Positions 12,331 through 23,639 of a DNA stretch of 64,000 nt are shown here, in pieces. A program made the translations under genes and the position numbers. The stretch is from the NCBI GenBank assembly GCA_951804985.1, contig OX638130.1, positions 123,269,593 through 123,333,592 on the forward strand, in the 5' to 3' direction. The DNA comes from Dryomyza anilis (Eukaryota; Arthropoda; Insecta; Diptera; Dryomyzidae). Position 1 is the first letter of the stretch. Every line of letters begins with the position of its first letter. The notes beneath the pieces are model-generated. The model saw nothing but the letters and a program-made list of their open reading frames with translations. It was not told the origin of the DNA and searched no databases.

Positions 12331-12340
12331 TATATCAGTT

Positions 12341-12543
12341 AGTAGAGGAGCTTGGCTCATTCAATAATGATTTATTTTACATATTTTGTTTAAAAGGAAA
12401 ACAATTTAAATTTCAAAGGCATTGATTATACAAATTAATAAAAGTTTACAATAGTGTTTTGTTATTTAAAGTAGAAAGTTAATTTAACAATATAATAATA
12501 AGTGTTTAGGTACAATATACAATATAATAATAATTAAGGATAG
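12341..12543 (-). repeat. 3' LTR of the minus-strand element
   Basis: This is the second copy of the 203-bp direct repeat. On its inner side the gag-like frame runs straight into it without a polypurine tract, which marks the deletion junction near 12544. Confidence 0.8.
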
Positions 12544-12708
12544 CATTCGCAATTGCATGTCGGATAGCGTCACCGAAGGGACCGACGCAGGCTGAACCCT
12601 GGATGGGGACCCTTCTGGTGGAATATCCATGCCTATTGCTGGTGAATTATCCGCTGACGATGCATTGTTGAGTCTTGCTGCTGAGTTTGAGCGACGCAAT
12701 CGTGGCAT
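12544..12708 (-). pseudogene. Truncated gag-like start of the LTR element
   Basis: The frame starts at ATG 12708 with MPRLRRSNSAARLNN and continues in Ser/Pro/Ala-rich sequence (DIPPEGSPSRVQPASVPS) to SDMQLRML. It then runs into the 3' LTR and stops there. The basic, low-complexity N-terminus after an LTR leader fits the beginning of a gag protein. No nucleocapsid, protease or reverse-transcriptase part exists, so it cannot be functional alone. The family was not identified. Confidence 0.55.
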
Positions 12709-12818
12709 TTAAATTTATTTTTTATTTTTTTTTCAGGAGCAAAAAAAAATTGAAAGATATTTGATTTTAATTTTCAATTTTGAAAGAAAAAAAAATATAT
12801 TTTTATTTTTTTTATTTT

Positions 12819-12831
12819 ACGTTGGGCGCCA
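12819..12831 (-). other. Primer-binding site, tRNA-Lys type
   Basis: The minus strand reads TGGCGCCCAACGT directly after the 5' LTR, in the place and form of a reverse-transcription primer site. TGGCGCC is the usual complement of a lysine tRNA 3' end. The first T overlaps the last LTR base. Confidence 0.7.
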
Positions 12832-13033
12832 GTAGAGGAGCTTGGCTCATTCAATAATGATTTATTTTACATATTTTGTTTAAAAGGAAAACAATTTAAA
12901 TTTCAAAGGCATTGATTATACAAATTAATAAAAGTTTACAATAGTGTTTTGTTATTTAAAGTAGAAAGTTAATTTAACAATATAATAATAAGTGTTTAGG
13001 TACAATATACAATATAATAATAATTAAGGATAG
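12831..13033 (-). repeat. 5' LTR of the minus-strand element
   Basis: This is the copy next to the primer-binding site. It ends, read on the minus strand, with GAGCCAAGCTCCTCTACT just before GGCGCCCAACGT. It matches 12341-12543 base for base in my reading. Confidence 0.8.
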
Positions 13034-13854
13034 TGCTTCGCTATAAGTTCATATATTTCTTTAGTAATAAATCATATATATTACGTTCTGACTTCGAGAG
13101 AAGGTCTTATTACAAGCTTATTAAAATGCCAAACATTATAATTAAATATTAGTCCTTGCTGGCACTTGTGTCACACTATTTAACTGCATTAAAGTCCTCT
13201 CCGAAATATAAATAAGCGCGCAAAAAGTAAATTTAAATTTCGCATTTACACTGAACACAATCTCGCGATCTCATTCACTAACAGTGCATTTTGACACATT
13301 TCCCTAATGAGAGTAGGTCCTTTGTTGCCAAGCTACCGACGACCAACGACCAACGAGACGGTACGACTACGAAATAACCAACGAACCATCCATCCAGCCA
13401 CCCACTAAACTGCACTATATGGCAGCACTGCAAACTAATGCCAACTAATTTTGTATAGCATTGAAGCCCACGCTTTTGCTCGCCAGTGTTGCCAACCTAA
13501 TGCAACGTGTTTGTGTGTGTGTTTGCACCATAATGTTAATGAAGTACACTGTTGGGTGTGTGTGTGTTGCCAGGTCCTGTTGTTTACACAGCATTAGGCA
13601 AGAGTTACACCAGAGTTTTCTGTCCATGCAGAGAAACTCTTGTGTGTGTGTTTGAATATTTGCCAATGTTATTAAATCCTACTCCCACTTTATTTTTTGC
13701 TTTTTTGCTTAATTAATAATATGACAAAAGACACACTTGACACAGAGCGCAGAGCAGCCCAGCGCTGGCAGGTGTTTTAGACACTTTGCTCTTCACTGAG
13801 AGCAACACTTCATATTGCTCTTACACGTGTAATACTAGTTGATGAGTTGCTTAC

Positions 13855-13961
13855 CTGCAAAATAGGCCAACATGGCCGTTAGGACGACTGCTAGTAAAAT
13901 TAAGGCGATACTCAAGCATTTCCAGGAACATCTATGCTGACAGCGTTTGTCTATGTGAAAT
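13855..13961 (-). CDS. Ten-a: Teneurin exon encoding the transmembrane helix
   Basis: This internal exon of 107 bp is read on the minus strand. The acceptor is TTTTTATTGCAG before ATTTCACATAG, and the donor is TTTTGCAG before GTAAGC. The first base completes the Arg codon left by exon 19841..20101. The exon then codes [15 protein letters not shown], followed by the membrane helix [20 protein letters not shown], and ends one base into the next codon (phase 1). Teneurins are single-pass type II cell-surface adhesion proteins that pair across synapses and epithelial borders, with the N-terminus in the cytoplasm. The basic Cys-containing juxtamembrane stretch before the helix is typical. The Ten-a assignment rests on memory of the juxtamembrane and helix sequence. 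Ten-m, the other fly paralogue, has a different helix as I recall it. The paralogue is less sure than the family. Confidence 0.88.
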
Positions 13962-15289
13962 CTGCAATAAAAACGAATGAGGTGAGAGAGAGCATTGACT
14001 ATAATAAGTGCAGTGTAACGCAAAAAATACAAAAAAAAGTTAATAAAAGTTATAAAAAAGTTACAAAAAAGACTAGGACAAAAAAATACGCTAGTAACGT
14101 AAAACATCAAGTGACATAAAAAGTTGAAAAAAAAATTAAAATTAAAATTAAACAAGAGCTTAAAAGGATTTTTAATGTGCTGGAACGAGCGCTGGTACTG
14201 CACATGTCTTTCTCTGCTTTTTTTCACTTCACATCTAACTGTGTGAAATTGAAAATGTTGGGTAAATTGAAAAAGATGTGTGTTTGATTTGTATTTTTTT
14301 TAAACTTATTTTATTTTTATCTCATTTCATTTCATTTCTCTGTGCAATTTTCAGCATCATTTTAATTTTATATGGACTTTACTTTTATCTTCTGCACACG
14401 TATAGTATATCTGTTTGTATAGTATACATGTGTAGGTGGTGTCTGTTTGAGTGTATTTGTGTACGATTATGTGAAGTGTAAATGTAATTTAATTTTATCT
14501 CAATTCAGGAGCCTTACTCTGAATGGCTGTCGTCGTGCAGTGTAAATATTATACCGAGCTTTTGTGCACGTTCGTGTGTGGGGCTCTGTGTAAACTGAGT
14601 CGTTCGTATTACTGGGAATTAGTTACATTATAAAATAAATTTTAATACTGTTAATTCAAGTTATTGAAATTTTGTATGTAATAAAATAGTATATTCTAAC
14701 AATATATAAAATGCTAATTAGTTTTTAAAAAACACTGTTTTCCTTTAGAACTCATTTAATAAATCTACTTTGCATGTTATTCACACCTTGTCAGTTGTCA
14801 TCATCATTTTCGTTTTCATTTAAATCACATAATCATTAAATCAACAAGAGCCAACAAATTGTCACCAACATCGTCACGACAACAACGACGCGGTGTATTT
14901 TCACAATCCACCTCGTGATTTCCTTCGATTAATGAGCGATTTCTCGCCTTTCGCTCTAGCAATTCCGGCTCAGTTTATTGCCGGCGCAGAAAGCCGTCAA
15001 ATTTATGTAAAACTATGCGAAAAAAACCAAACAAAATACAACCTGAGCTGCAGTGAAAATCGATACAACTACGCATTATAATGCGAAACCTGGCAGCAGT
15101 GTTGCCACACTTGTACTTTTTTATCGAAATTTTAAAGTAAAAACCCGAATGGTAACATCTGCTATTTTTATTTGCTATTCCAGTTATTTCAATATCCTAC
15201 AATATAGGGTAACCTCTTTGATTAATCAGAAAATTAATTCCTAAGGTAAATCTTTTCAACTCTTGTCATTATTTCAGCATGTCATTATT

Positions 15290-16210
15290 TCAGAGAATCG
15301 GGTGTAATATCGGGTTTCTTTCAAGAACCATGTTTAAAAATCGAACGGGCCGTTTGTCATTACCATCTTTAAACTAGCATTGAGTGGTCAGGACCCAATC
15401 GATAATGCATTTCATTATTCATAACGTGACAAATAACACGACGAAACCCCTATAATTTATCGATCAAGGATCGGTCAAATTTCTACTAGAGATATTTAAC
15501 GATGAAGTAAAGTTATATAAAATGTTTTTCATGGAATTTTTTTCGAACATTTATGTCGAAACTATTTTTTTCGATATTTATTTTCGAAACAAAAAAATTT
15601 GTTCGTCAATTTTTTAAATTTTTTTTTTCAACAAATAGTAAAGGTTTATTCTCAAAAGAAAATTGTTTCATGGAATTTTTTCCGAACTTTTTTTTCGATT
15701 TTTTTTCGTAACAATTTTTCATGTTTTATTCGAAAATAATATATATTCGAAGGACCATTTCCATAGTAAAAATTTTGGTAGGGCCATGGTCATGAAGTGA
15801 TCATGTCATTATTCGAGATGATCAGGGTTATGACGAGGCCCATAATGTCATTGTAACGCTGTGTCCTGATCATGTACTGACCTCAGGCCATGATCATGTA
15901 CTGATCGGGCAATTCCCGATTTTATTATTTACCCGACAATTGCCTTGTCAGAGCCCGAGCATAATAGGGTTTCTCTCATTAAATCTCGATCATTGCCTGA
16001 TGCTAATTTCGTTATGAGGAACAAATAATGTAGCTATGATCGGGAAAATTTACTATTTAGATAATGTTAACCCTGGTATGGTAAGCATGATAAGGGCATG
16101 CAAAGACAATGATCACATTTTCTCTAATAGGGCTTACCCAATGAAAACCCGATCATTTCCCGATGGCGCATCGGGCAAATTTCTACTAGGGTTATGCATA
16201 ATGAAATATG
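15290..16210. repeat. Repeat-like block with CCCGAT/ATCGGG words
   Basis: Short inverted motifs recur: TCGGGCAATTCCCGA (about 15923), ACCCGACAATTGCC, ACCCGATCATTTCCCGATG and ATCGGGTTTCT. CAAATTTCTACTAG occurs at about 15477 and 16177, bracketing the block, and relatives occur near 75-90 and 43728-43750. The pattern suggests a decayed non-autonomous transposon, but no clean termini were found. Confidence 0.35.
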
Positions 16211-16970
16211 CAAACATATTTCTTGGATTTTTTTTTTCGAACATTTTTTTATTTTCGAAAAAAAAAATTTTATTCGAACAATTTTTTTTATTTTTTAACG
16301 AAGATTAACGAGTTATTATAAAAATTCTTTCAGGATTTTTTTTAGATTTTTTTGTTATCTTCGTTAAAAAAATGTTTAGTAACAATTTGATGACATTTTT
16401 TTTCGAACATTTATTTCAAAAATATTTGTTTTTCGTTTTTTTATTTTTGAAATATTTTTTTTTTTTTGAAAAATTTGTTCATAATGAAATATGATGAAAT
16501 CTTCTTTCAGACATTTTTTTCGCTATTTTATTTTTAACGAAGATTAAAGAGTTATTATAAAAAAATTGTTTCATGAAAACAATTTTCGATTTTTATTTTA
16601 TTTTCATAAATTTTTTTTTTTCGTAACAATTTTTTTCAAGTTTTATTTGAAAAAATATATATATTCGTAGAATCATTTTATTATTTTTCATGAAATTTTT
16701 TTCGTTTTTTTTATTTTCGAAAAAAAAAAATGTTGGAAAATTTTTCAATTTTTTTTTAAGGAAGAATAAAGAGTTATATCAAAAATATTGTTTGCTTTTT
16801 TTTCAAAAATTATTTTATTGCCATTTTTTTTTTTGTTTTCGTTAAACAAAAATTCGAAACATTTTTTTATTAAGTTTTATTAGTAAAAAATATATATGTT
16901 CGAAAAAAACAACAAAAAAAAATATTTTCGAAAAAATATTAGAAAAAAAAATAATTTATTCATAATGAGG
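15540..16970. repeat. A/T tracts with TTTTCGAA core and about 230-bp sub-repeats
   Basis: Long T and A runs are joined by TTCGAACATTTTTTT-type words. Within it, AACGAAGATTAACGAGTTAT (about 16297), AACGAAGATTAAAGAGTTAT (about 16528) and a weaker AAGGAAGAATAAAGAGTTAT (about 16758) recur roughly every 230 bp. Nothing is coding. The same kind of tract follows family 2 copies elsewhere in the window. Confidence 0.7.
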
Positions 16971-17439
16971 AGGCCTCAATGACACGTAATATAGAAATTA
17001 GAGCTATTTCCAGTTAAAAATGTAATTGTATTGGTCTACCATTCTGGTAGGTATACGGTTTTTATCCTTTTTTCCATTCTATACTCTTACACAAACACTA
17101 TTTTTTCTGTTGCTTTTAAACCCCCTGCATATTTTCCACTCTTTCAAGCATAAAAAGCATTTCTTAATAAGCCTCTAATATTTTTCATAATGTCAGCCAA
17201 TTTCTTAGCCAACATTATGACCAACTTCATGACCGGCAAATTGTCACTATTGTCGTCGTTGGTTGAGGCCGCCCACCTGCGTGGGTCGCCAACATTAGTT
17301 TAATATGCAATTCGTATGCAAAACAAAACTCTACCGTTAAACCCCGACAATAAACAGTAGTAAACTTTAACCCAAGAAACCAGTGTGAATGCCTTAAACA
17401 CCCCACCAAGTGCAACAACAGCAACTATAACTCCTACTT

Positions 17440-18240
17440 CTTATGCACAGCGCGCAGCAGCGTCGTCGTCATCACCTTTTTGCAACGCCTACATTTTTTG
17501 CTTTGCAGGCAGCCACAAAACGAGGTTTCTGCTGCTACTTTTTGTAATTTTTGTTTTCAAGATTTGTATCTGGGTTTTGTGTTGCTGCTGCTGCGACTAC
17601 TGCATGTTTCTTGGATTTTCCACACCTACACGCGCGCCACGCGTCGTGCCACATTAATGCAAGTTTTCTCAAGAGATTTGTCGCTGGCAACAGAAGATGT
17701 TGCTGCTGCTGTTGTTGTTGATGCTGCTGCGGATTTCGATGTTGTTTTGTCTGTTGTTGCAACAATTTCATTTTAAGCCATATCGTTAGTGCAGCAATAT
17801 ATTCGACTAAGCCGACTCGAAAGGACGCAAAGCAGGGACGCAAAGCAGGAATACGTAGCTCATAAGAAAGGATTTGCTGTTGCTGCTGCTGCTGAGCCCA
17901 GTTGTTGCACGCGAGCGAAAGCATGAGCTTTACAACGTATTCTCCTCACCACTGAGTAGTTCCAATTGTGTCTTTGAGTTGAAGACGCAGACGGCGAGCA
18001 CTGCTGGATGATGTTGCTGCGAATCAAATGGTTTTGTGTGCAACATGACGGTTATAAATCGTTGGCTGCCGTGTGGCAAGGCTCTCATGCAACTGCAGCA
18101 ACAATAAACAACAACTACAACAACATTGTACAAGGTAGATAAAGCGCAGTAACAGTAACAGCAACAGCAACTGCTGCTTTAGTAAATGTTGCCAACATCG
18201 ACTAGCAACCAAGTCCAAGACAACAGCAGCAGCAGCAACG
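17440..18240. repeat. Opa-type (CAG/CTG) triplet zone
   Basis: Clusters of GCTGCTGCTG or its complement lie at about 17578-17600, 17698-17740, 17873-17893, 18070-18100, 18150-18180 and 18220-18240. CTG units dominate the first half and CAG units the second, on the same strand. Translations give Gln-, Ala- or Leu-rich frames that are artefacts of the triplet. The block is less AT-rich than the rest and lies inside the teneurin intron. Confidence 0.75.
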
Positions 18241-18982
18241 AAGAAAAATCTTGTTTTGCAAATGAAGGTAATGATGATTTGTACATGACAACTACAAAAA
18301 ATACAACAACAAATTGTTGTTGCTACAAAAAAAAAATGTGTGGGTTTTATGTTTTTTATTTGTTTCCTTTTTTGTATTTTTTGTACTGCTCTAAGCTGGC
18401 AACACTAAACATTTTAAGTGGCCACGTCTTCAGATGACGATTGAGTAGTAGCAACGCGCTGAATTTCATTATGAAGCAGCTGATGTTGCTGCTGATGATT
18501 TGCTGACGGCAGATGGCAGTTGTTGCCGCTGGTGGGTGACGTGCTGTTGGCCAGAGCTCGAGCGCATGAGGATCTTGTTGCGCGCCTGACATGTATTAAT
18601 GAGGCTCATTAGTGCGCAAAACATGAGGCATCACAAAACATGCACAAAATTTAACAACTTTATTTGAAACTCAACCAAATTTTTAATGAAATTCTGTGAT
18701 TTAATGATGTTTTTGAAGATTTTGAATAAATTTTAGTTAAACAACAATCAGAAAAAAATACCCTAAAAACACGCAATAGGATATATTGTCATTTTATTAT
18801 TAAATTTTAAATTTTAATTTAATCCAATTGATTTTATGGTTTTTAGTCCATAAATACCATAAAATACTACAAAATATTATTAAATTTTAAATTTTAATAT
18901 AATAATATATGAAAATATATCTTTTTTTGCAAAATATAAAAAACATTTTTATTATTTATTTTCGATAGTCTAATCGTTTTTT

Positions 18983-19550
18983 TTGCGTTTGTGTTTGTGT
19001 TTTTGCTTTTGTTTTTGTGTTTTTGCTTTTGTTTTTGTTTTTATTTTTGTTTTTGCTTTTGTGTTTGGTTTTGATTTTGTTTCTTTGCTATTGTTTTGCT
19101 TCAGTTTTTGTGTTTTTGCCTTTGTGTTTTGCTATTGTGTTCGTGTTTTTGGTTTTGTGTTCTTATTTTTGTGTTTGATTTTTGTGTTTTTGCTTTTGCT
19201 TTTGTTTTTGTGTTTTTATCTTTGGCTTTTTGTGTTTTTGATTGTGTTTTTGCTCTTGTTTTTGTTTTTGCTTTTGTTTTTGTGTTTTTACTTTTGTCTT
19301 TTTGCTGTAGTGTTTTGCTTTTGTGTTTGTGAGTTTTTGCTTTTGTTTTTGCTTTTGTCGTTTATCGTTTGCTTTTAGTTTTGAGTATTTGCTTTTGGTT
19401 TTTGAGTTTTTGCTTTTTTGTCTTTCCTTTTGTTTTTCTCATTGCTTTCGATTTTTGCCTTTCCTTTTGTTTTTGTCCGTGCTTTAGTTTTTGTGTTTTT
19501 GATTTTCTTTTGTTTTTGTTTTGTGTTTTTGCTTTTGTATTTTGCTAAAT
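18983..19550. repeat. (TTTTGY)n hexamer-like low-complexity tract
   Basis: About 570 bp is composed almost only of TTTTTG, TTTTGC and TTTTGT words. In teneurin sense (minus strand) it is a run of CAAAAA/CAAAAG/CACAAA. It sits about 290 nt after the splice donor of exon 19841..20101. The long Phe/Val/Cys/Leu frame it encodes on the plus strand is meaningless. Confidence 0.9.
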
Positions 19551-19840
19551 TTTAGTCTGTGAATTTGAGAACATGCCTGATAAACACGATACATTTGCGA
19601 TAGGAATCTGTAATTTTTAATTTGCAAAACTAACTTAAATTAAAAAAAACTACTTTATTATTTTATTTTATTTATGCCAACTGCAAACAATTTTAAACAA
19701 TGCACCAATTAAATTAAACTTCAACTTAATTAAATTGAAATAATTGAAGCTACAATTAGAAATAAATTTCAAACCAATTCAATTAAATTGCATTTAAATG
19801 CAAACAAATTACAACAAAAAATGTAAAAAAAAACACCTAC

Positions 19841-20101
19841 CTGGATGGTGAATACGGTGAGTAGTGCGGTGCGTGCGCCGAATGTGAGGTGCGCAATGGA
19901 AAACCAGGCATAACCAACGGCTGCGAACCACTCATCTGACAATGTGGCCCACCGGGTCCATTAACACCGCCGGGTCCAATGCCGGGACCCATGCCGCCAC
20001 CGCCGCCACGATCGATGCCGTGACCGCCGAGGGTATTATTACCCGTTGACATACTTTGTGCCAGCTGTTGTTGGTGTGCGGAACCCTGCATGGTGCCCAA
20101 T
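19841..20101 (-). CDS. Ten-a: Teneurin exon, cytoplasmic N-terminal region
   Basis: This internal exon of 261 bp is read on the minus strand. The acceptor is ATTTACAG before ATTGGGCACC, and the donor is CCATCCAG before GTAGGTG. One base completes a codon from the missing upstream exon. The frame then reads [18 protein letters not shown], a Gly/Pro-rich stretch ([14 protein letters not shown]), [19 protein letters not shown] and HYSPYSPS, ending in the first two bases of the Arg codon that joins FHIDKR in exon 13855..13961. Gln-, Gly- and Pro-rich low complexity is usual for the intracellular part of fly teneurins, while the [20 protein letters not shown] part is the recognisable piece. No ATG needs to be a start here because the exon is internal. 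The match to Ten-a is from memory, so Ten-m is the alternative. Confidence 0.85.
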
Positions 20102-20476
20102 CTGTAAATACAATATAATATAAATATTTAAAAAAAGAAAAAACTGTAAATAATGGAGGTTAAAAATGGCAACGACTCAAAATCAGTTTGCATTGTTTAT
20201 ACTGCCATAATATATCCGGCTGTATTTGCATGCAGTCGCGCCATCTAGTGAATTATTTATATTGACAATATTTTCAGTTTTTTTGTTGTTGTACTTTTTC
20301 GCTTTTTTTTTGCTTTTACACAACAAATTTCGCTTGTTATGGCGAGCAGCAAAGCGAACATTTTTAAATTAAAAACAATAAATCAACGCATTGGGCAAAG
20401 AAAATGTTACAGGACCCCCTTGAACGGGCGCACAAAGGGCCTTTAAACACAAAGAAAAATATTTTAATACGGATTT

Positions 20477-20534
20477 TGATCGAATTTCTATTGAATTTCT
20501 ATCGAATATCTATCGAATTTCTATCGAAAATCGG
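20477..20534. repeat. Short tandem repeat CTATCGAATTT
   Basis: Four to five imperfect units of CTATCGAATTT (variants CTATTGAATTT and CTATCGAATAT) run in a row. Confidence 0.8.
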
Positions 20535-23500
20535 TTTTTCAAATGAATTTAGTGCCTTTGCTTTAATTTTTAACGATTTGAATTTATTTGGAAACATTTT
20601 CTGGTATTGTGGCATTGAAGTCAAAATCATTTTTTTACAAATTGAATATGAAATTCAATCGGAATGCGTTTGAAAGCCGGAAAATGGCCCAATAAATTGA
20701 AATTTTTCAATTTTATTCTTATGAAAATTAATTTATTTAAAAATGTGAGTAAAAGACTGATTAGTTTTAAATTCCATTTGTTCAAATTTATAATATATAC
20801 TTCAGTATCACGTAAAGTATTATAGCAATTTAAATTATATTCAGATCATGTAATTATAATAGTTTTTACCAGTTTGTGCCAAAAATTTAACTGCTCCACG
20901 TACATTAAGTGTGCGAATTCGTGAAATTCACCATTTTTTCGTATATTTTGAGAACATCTAAGGTGCTTTTGTATTTAACCATTTAAAGTTTATTTAATCT
21001 TAAACTGATTTTCTGTATTTCTTTTGGTTTCAAAAAGAATTTGTAAATTTTTGAATTTCGCTAGGAATTTTTTGAATTTCAAATAGGATTTTTAAATTTC
21101 TTTTGTTGAAACAGGTAATCGAAATATTAACTGTCTTTTAATTTTGTCTATTCTAATTTATATTACAAGTAATTGAATTGAAACAGAAAACCAATATCGA
21201 ACTTTGATTTAACTTTCGTTTCTTAATTTATTTAATAACTGAAAATGAAACAATTAACCGAAATAGTTACTATAACCGAATTGTAACAAAAATCCAATAT
21301 TTAAACTTGATGCAATTTTCTATTTGTATTCTTTATTTTTAACAGCAATCGGAATAAGTTAACGAAACCATAATCGAAACCGATTTATTACAGAAGACCG
21401 AAAAGTATTTCTAATTTCGATTTGTTTATGGTTCTGGATTTGCAAATTTAATATTGGTTGGATGTAAAATGTACTTTCATGTAAATTATAATTTTTTAAA
21501 ATTCAAATTTTCAAAATTAAGCATAAAAATTGACGCCCTTTGCAACACAGTACCGCTCCTGCTCTTGTGCCGACAGCATGTTGCGCTGTTCTGTGCACAG
21601 AATCGCCATTTTGTTGGCCTTTTATTTGTACTGCTTTTGTTGTTTATTTGAACAACCGTTGTTGCTGTCGGCCGGCAGCCCGTTACTGCTGTGTCCTGCT
21701 GCCGCTGTGGGCGCGCAAAGGTGCAGCGATAACACAAAAAATTGTTGTCCTTTATTAACGCCAATATTTAACGGATATTCGAGCGATAAGCGCGCGCGAC
21801 ACGGCAACATTGTTTTTTGTGCCCTTTGATATTTTTTCTTTACATTTTATTTTATTTTTAGTCACTGCTTGTGACATTGTTTTATAGGATTACTGCACTC
21901 AAAAACCAAAAAAAAAAAACTTTGCAAAAATTAAATACTTTTTTAATTATTCAAATAACTCTGAAAAGGTCCTCAATTAAAATAAAAGATTTATTGCTGT
22001 TTTGTAGAGCTTTTGCTAAATTTTCAACACTACTTGTTTAAGTTACGAATTGTGATTTTTTTTTGTTATTTTTATTATGAAGTAACTAAGTTATTTGGGC
22101 GCCATGCTGTGTGGTGACAAAAATGCGCACTTTTAAACCCTTTTATTTGCCAATAAATCAAAAGGCTTATGTGCTGCCGAATGCGCTGTAAATTATGTAG
22201 AACTTTTGTGGCATGCTTATTTTAGGCGCTTCGAGTGTTTTAAACGCAAACACGAAAATATTGAAACAATTTTTAAATCAAAATATATAAAAAATAGATG
22301 GAAATTAATCTAGTTTTAAAATATAGTTTGAGAAAATTAAAAAAAAAAAACATATTTAAAATTGTTCATAATCTTAATATATTCAGTAATAGCTCGAAAT
22401 TCTCTGAATCAATTTCAATTAAATTCAGTTTATAACATTTTAATAGTTTTTTCTACGATGGTACCAAAAATTTAACTAATCCGCTTATTTTAAGTTCCTG
22501 ATTTCATAAGATATACCATTTTTTGGTGCATATATCGTATATAGAACATCGAAAATTAAACTTATATATATAAATCGAATTATATAATATTCATGTTTTG
22601 GTTTTCTCATATCTGCATTGTAAAACCATAATAAATAGTTTATTTTGCACAATTGTGCGCACCCAATCATTTGCTTCCCATGACCCAGAGCCAGCCACAA
22701 AAATACAGCATCAGAAAAACAAGCACACAACAACATTTTATGCAATTCGAAATCAATTTTTATACGCAAACAAATGCGCCCCAGGTCATGCGAAATGCGA
22801 ATACGTAAAACTAATGCAAATACATTTTGTATAGCCTACTTTCAGGCGCACACAATCAATTATCGCACAGATCACGTGTGGCAAACTGATCAGTTGACGT
22901 GGCTGGTGATTTGATGCGCTTGTGGCCATGCTCTACGAGATGATTAAAGATGTACGAGTATTTTAAAACAAATTACAATGAGGCGACAAAAAAGAAAAAT
23001 TAATAAACTTCGACTTAACATGGTAAAGCATGCCGAACACGTTCAACAGCCTCTTGCGCAGCCATTATTATTATTATTATTAGAACTTTGTGATTAGGAA
23101 AGTATATATTTTATTCACATAATTTTGGTTTATTTCTTTTTTTGTTTCACATATATTTTTTGAGGCGCACACGTGCCCGTATTGATTTTGACAGTAAATC
23201 GAATATGGCCGCTGGCAAAGCAACGATGGATGACACACAAAGCAGGACGATACAGGACACGACGATGCGACGACGTTGATGAATTAGCTGTTGTTGTGTT
23301 TTTGTTTGTATTAACAGCAACATGTTGTGGGATGTCGACATTTTGTGGTATACTTCAGGGCGCAACGAATGAAACAATAATTGTGTTGTTGCGTATAAAA
23401 GGCGCATGGGATAGGTTGGCAGGTTTTCATTTGCAGCTGCTGATAAATTGATGAATGCACAGCCAAAGAATGGCGAAAGAAAAAGCCAGAGAAATAATAA

Positions 23501-23639
23501 GCAAAACCACTAAAACATTGAACAGAAAATTTCTAAGAAAAATTTAAAATTGTATTTTTGAAAATTATATCATTTTATTATATAGATATTTCTTTTATGT
23601 AATTTATTATTTTACAAATGTTTCAATTTATAGATATAA

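Larger units (their letters stand above)
12341..13033 (-). mobile_element. Compact LTR-retrotransposon derivative (TRIM-like)
   Basis: Two direct repeats of 203 bp (12341-12543 and 12831-13033) lie exactly 490 bp apart, and I read them as identical. They flank only 287 bp of internal sequence. On the minus strand the element reads LTR, primer-binding site TGGCGCCCAACGT, A/T-rich leader, start of a gag-like frame, LTR. A polypurine tract before the 3' LTR is missing and no pol genes remain, so it is an internally deleted copy. Identical LTRs imply recent insertion, duplication or gene conversion. The target duplication is not clean. AGTTCATATAT occurs near both sides (12325 and 13046), and the right LTR may extend a few bases further. 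Confidence 0.8.
1..13854 (-). other. Ten-a: Teneurin intron downstream of the transmembrane exon (partial)
   Basis: On the minus strand this stretch follows the donor of exon 13855..13961 and continues out of the window, so it is intron. The donor reads TTTGCAG then GTAAGC. The next teneurin exon (start of the extracellular part) was not found here, so the intron is at least 13.8 kb. Apart from the repeats and the candidate nested ORF listed separately, I see only AT-rich sequence without recognisable genes in 1-1600, 2990-4180, 6560-8500, 9110-9950, 10640-11300 and 13040-13850. A very short exon of fewer than about 40 codons could have escaped notice. Confidence 0.8.
13962..19840 (-). other. 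Ten-a: Teneurin phase-2 intron between cytoplasmic and transmembrane exons
   Basis: The donor after ...TATTCACCATCCAG is GTAGGTG (19840 downward) and the acceptor is TTTTTATTGCAG (ending at 13962), giving 5879 bp. It holds the AT tracts, opa zone and T-rich hexamer tract listed separately. In 13962-15290, 16970-17440 and 19550-19840 I see nothing beyond AT-rich intron sequence. About 18750-18930 weakly resembles the MITE family 1 interior (AATACCATAAAATACTACAAAATATT). Confidence 0.9.

Noticed and set aside
17535..17924. 129-codon Gln-rich minus-strand frame
   Set aside because: The Gln runs come from intronic opa triplets, and other frames of the triplet are also open. It lies between two directly spliced teneurin exons.
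18750..18930. Another copy of MITE family 1
   Set aside because: CAGAAAAAAATACC and AATACCATAAAATACTACAA fit, but the order is broken and the termini are absent. The similarity may be chance in A/T-rich DNA.
18983..19378. 131-codon plus-strand hydrophobic frame
   Set aside because: It consists only of Phe, Val, Cys, Leu and Ala from the (TTTTGY)n tract. It is a low-complexity artefact.
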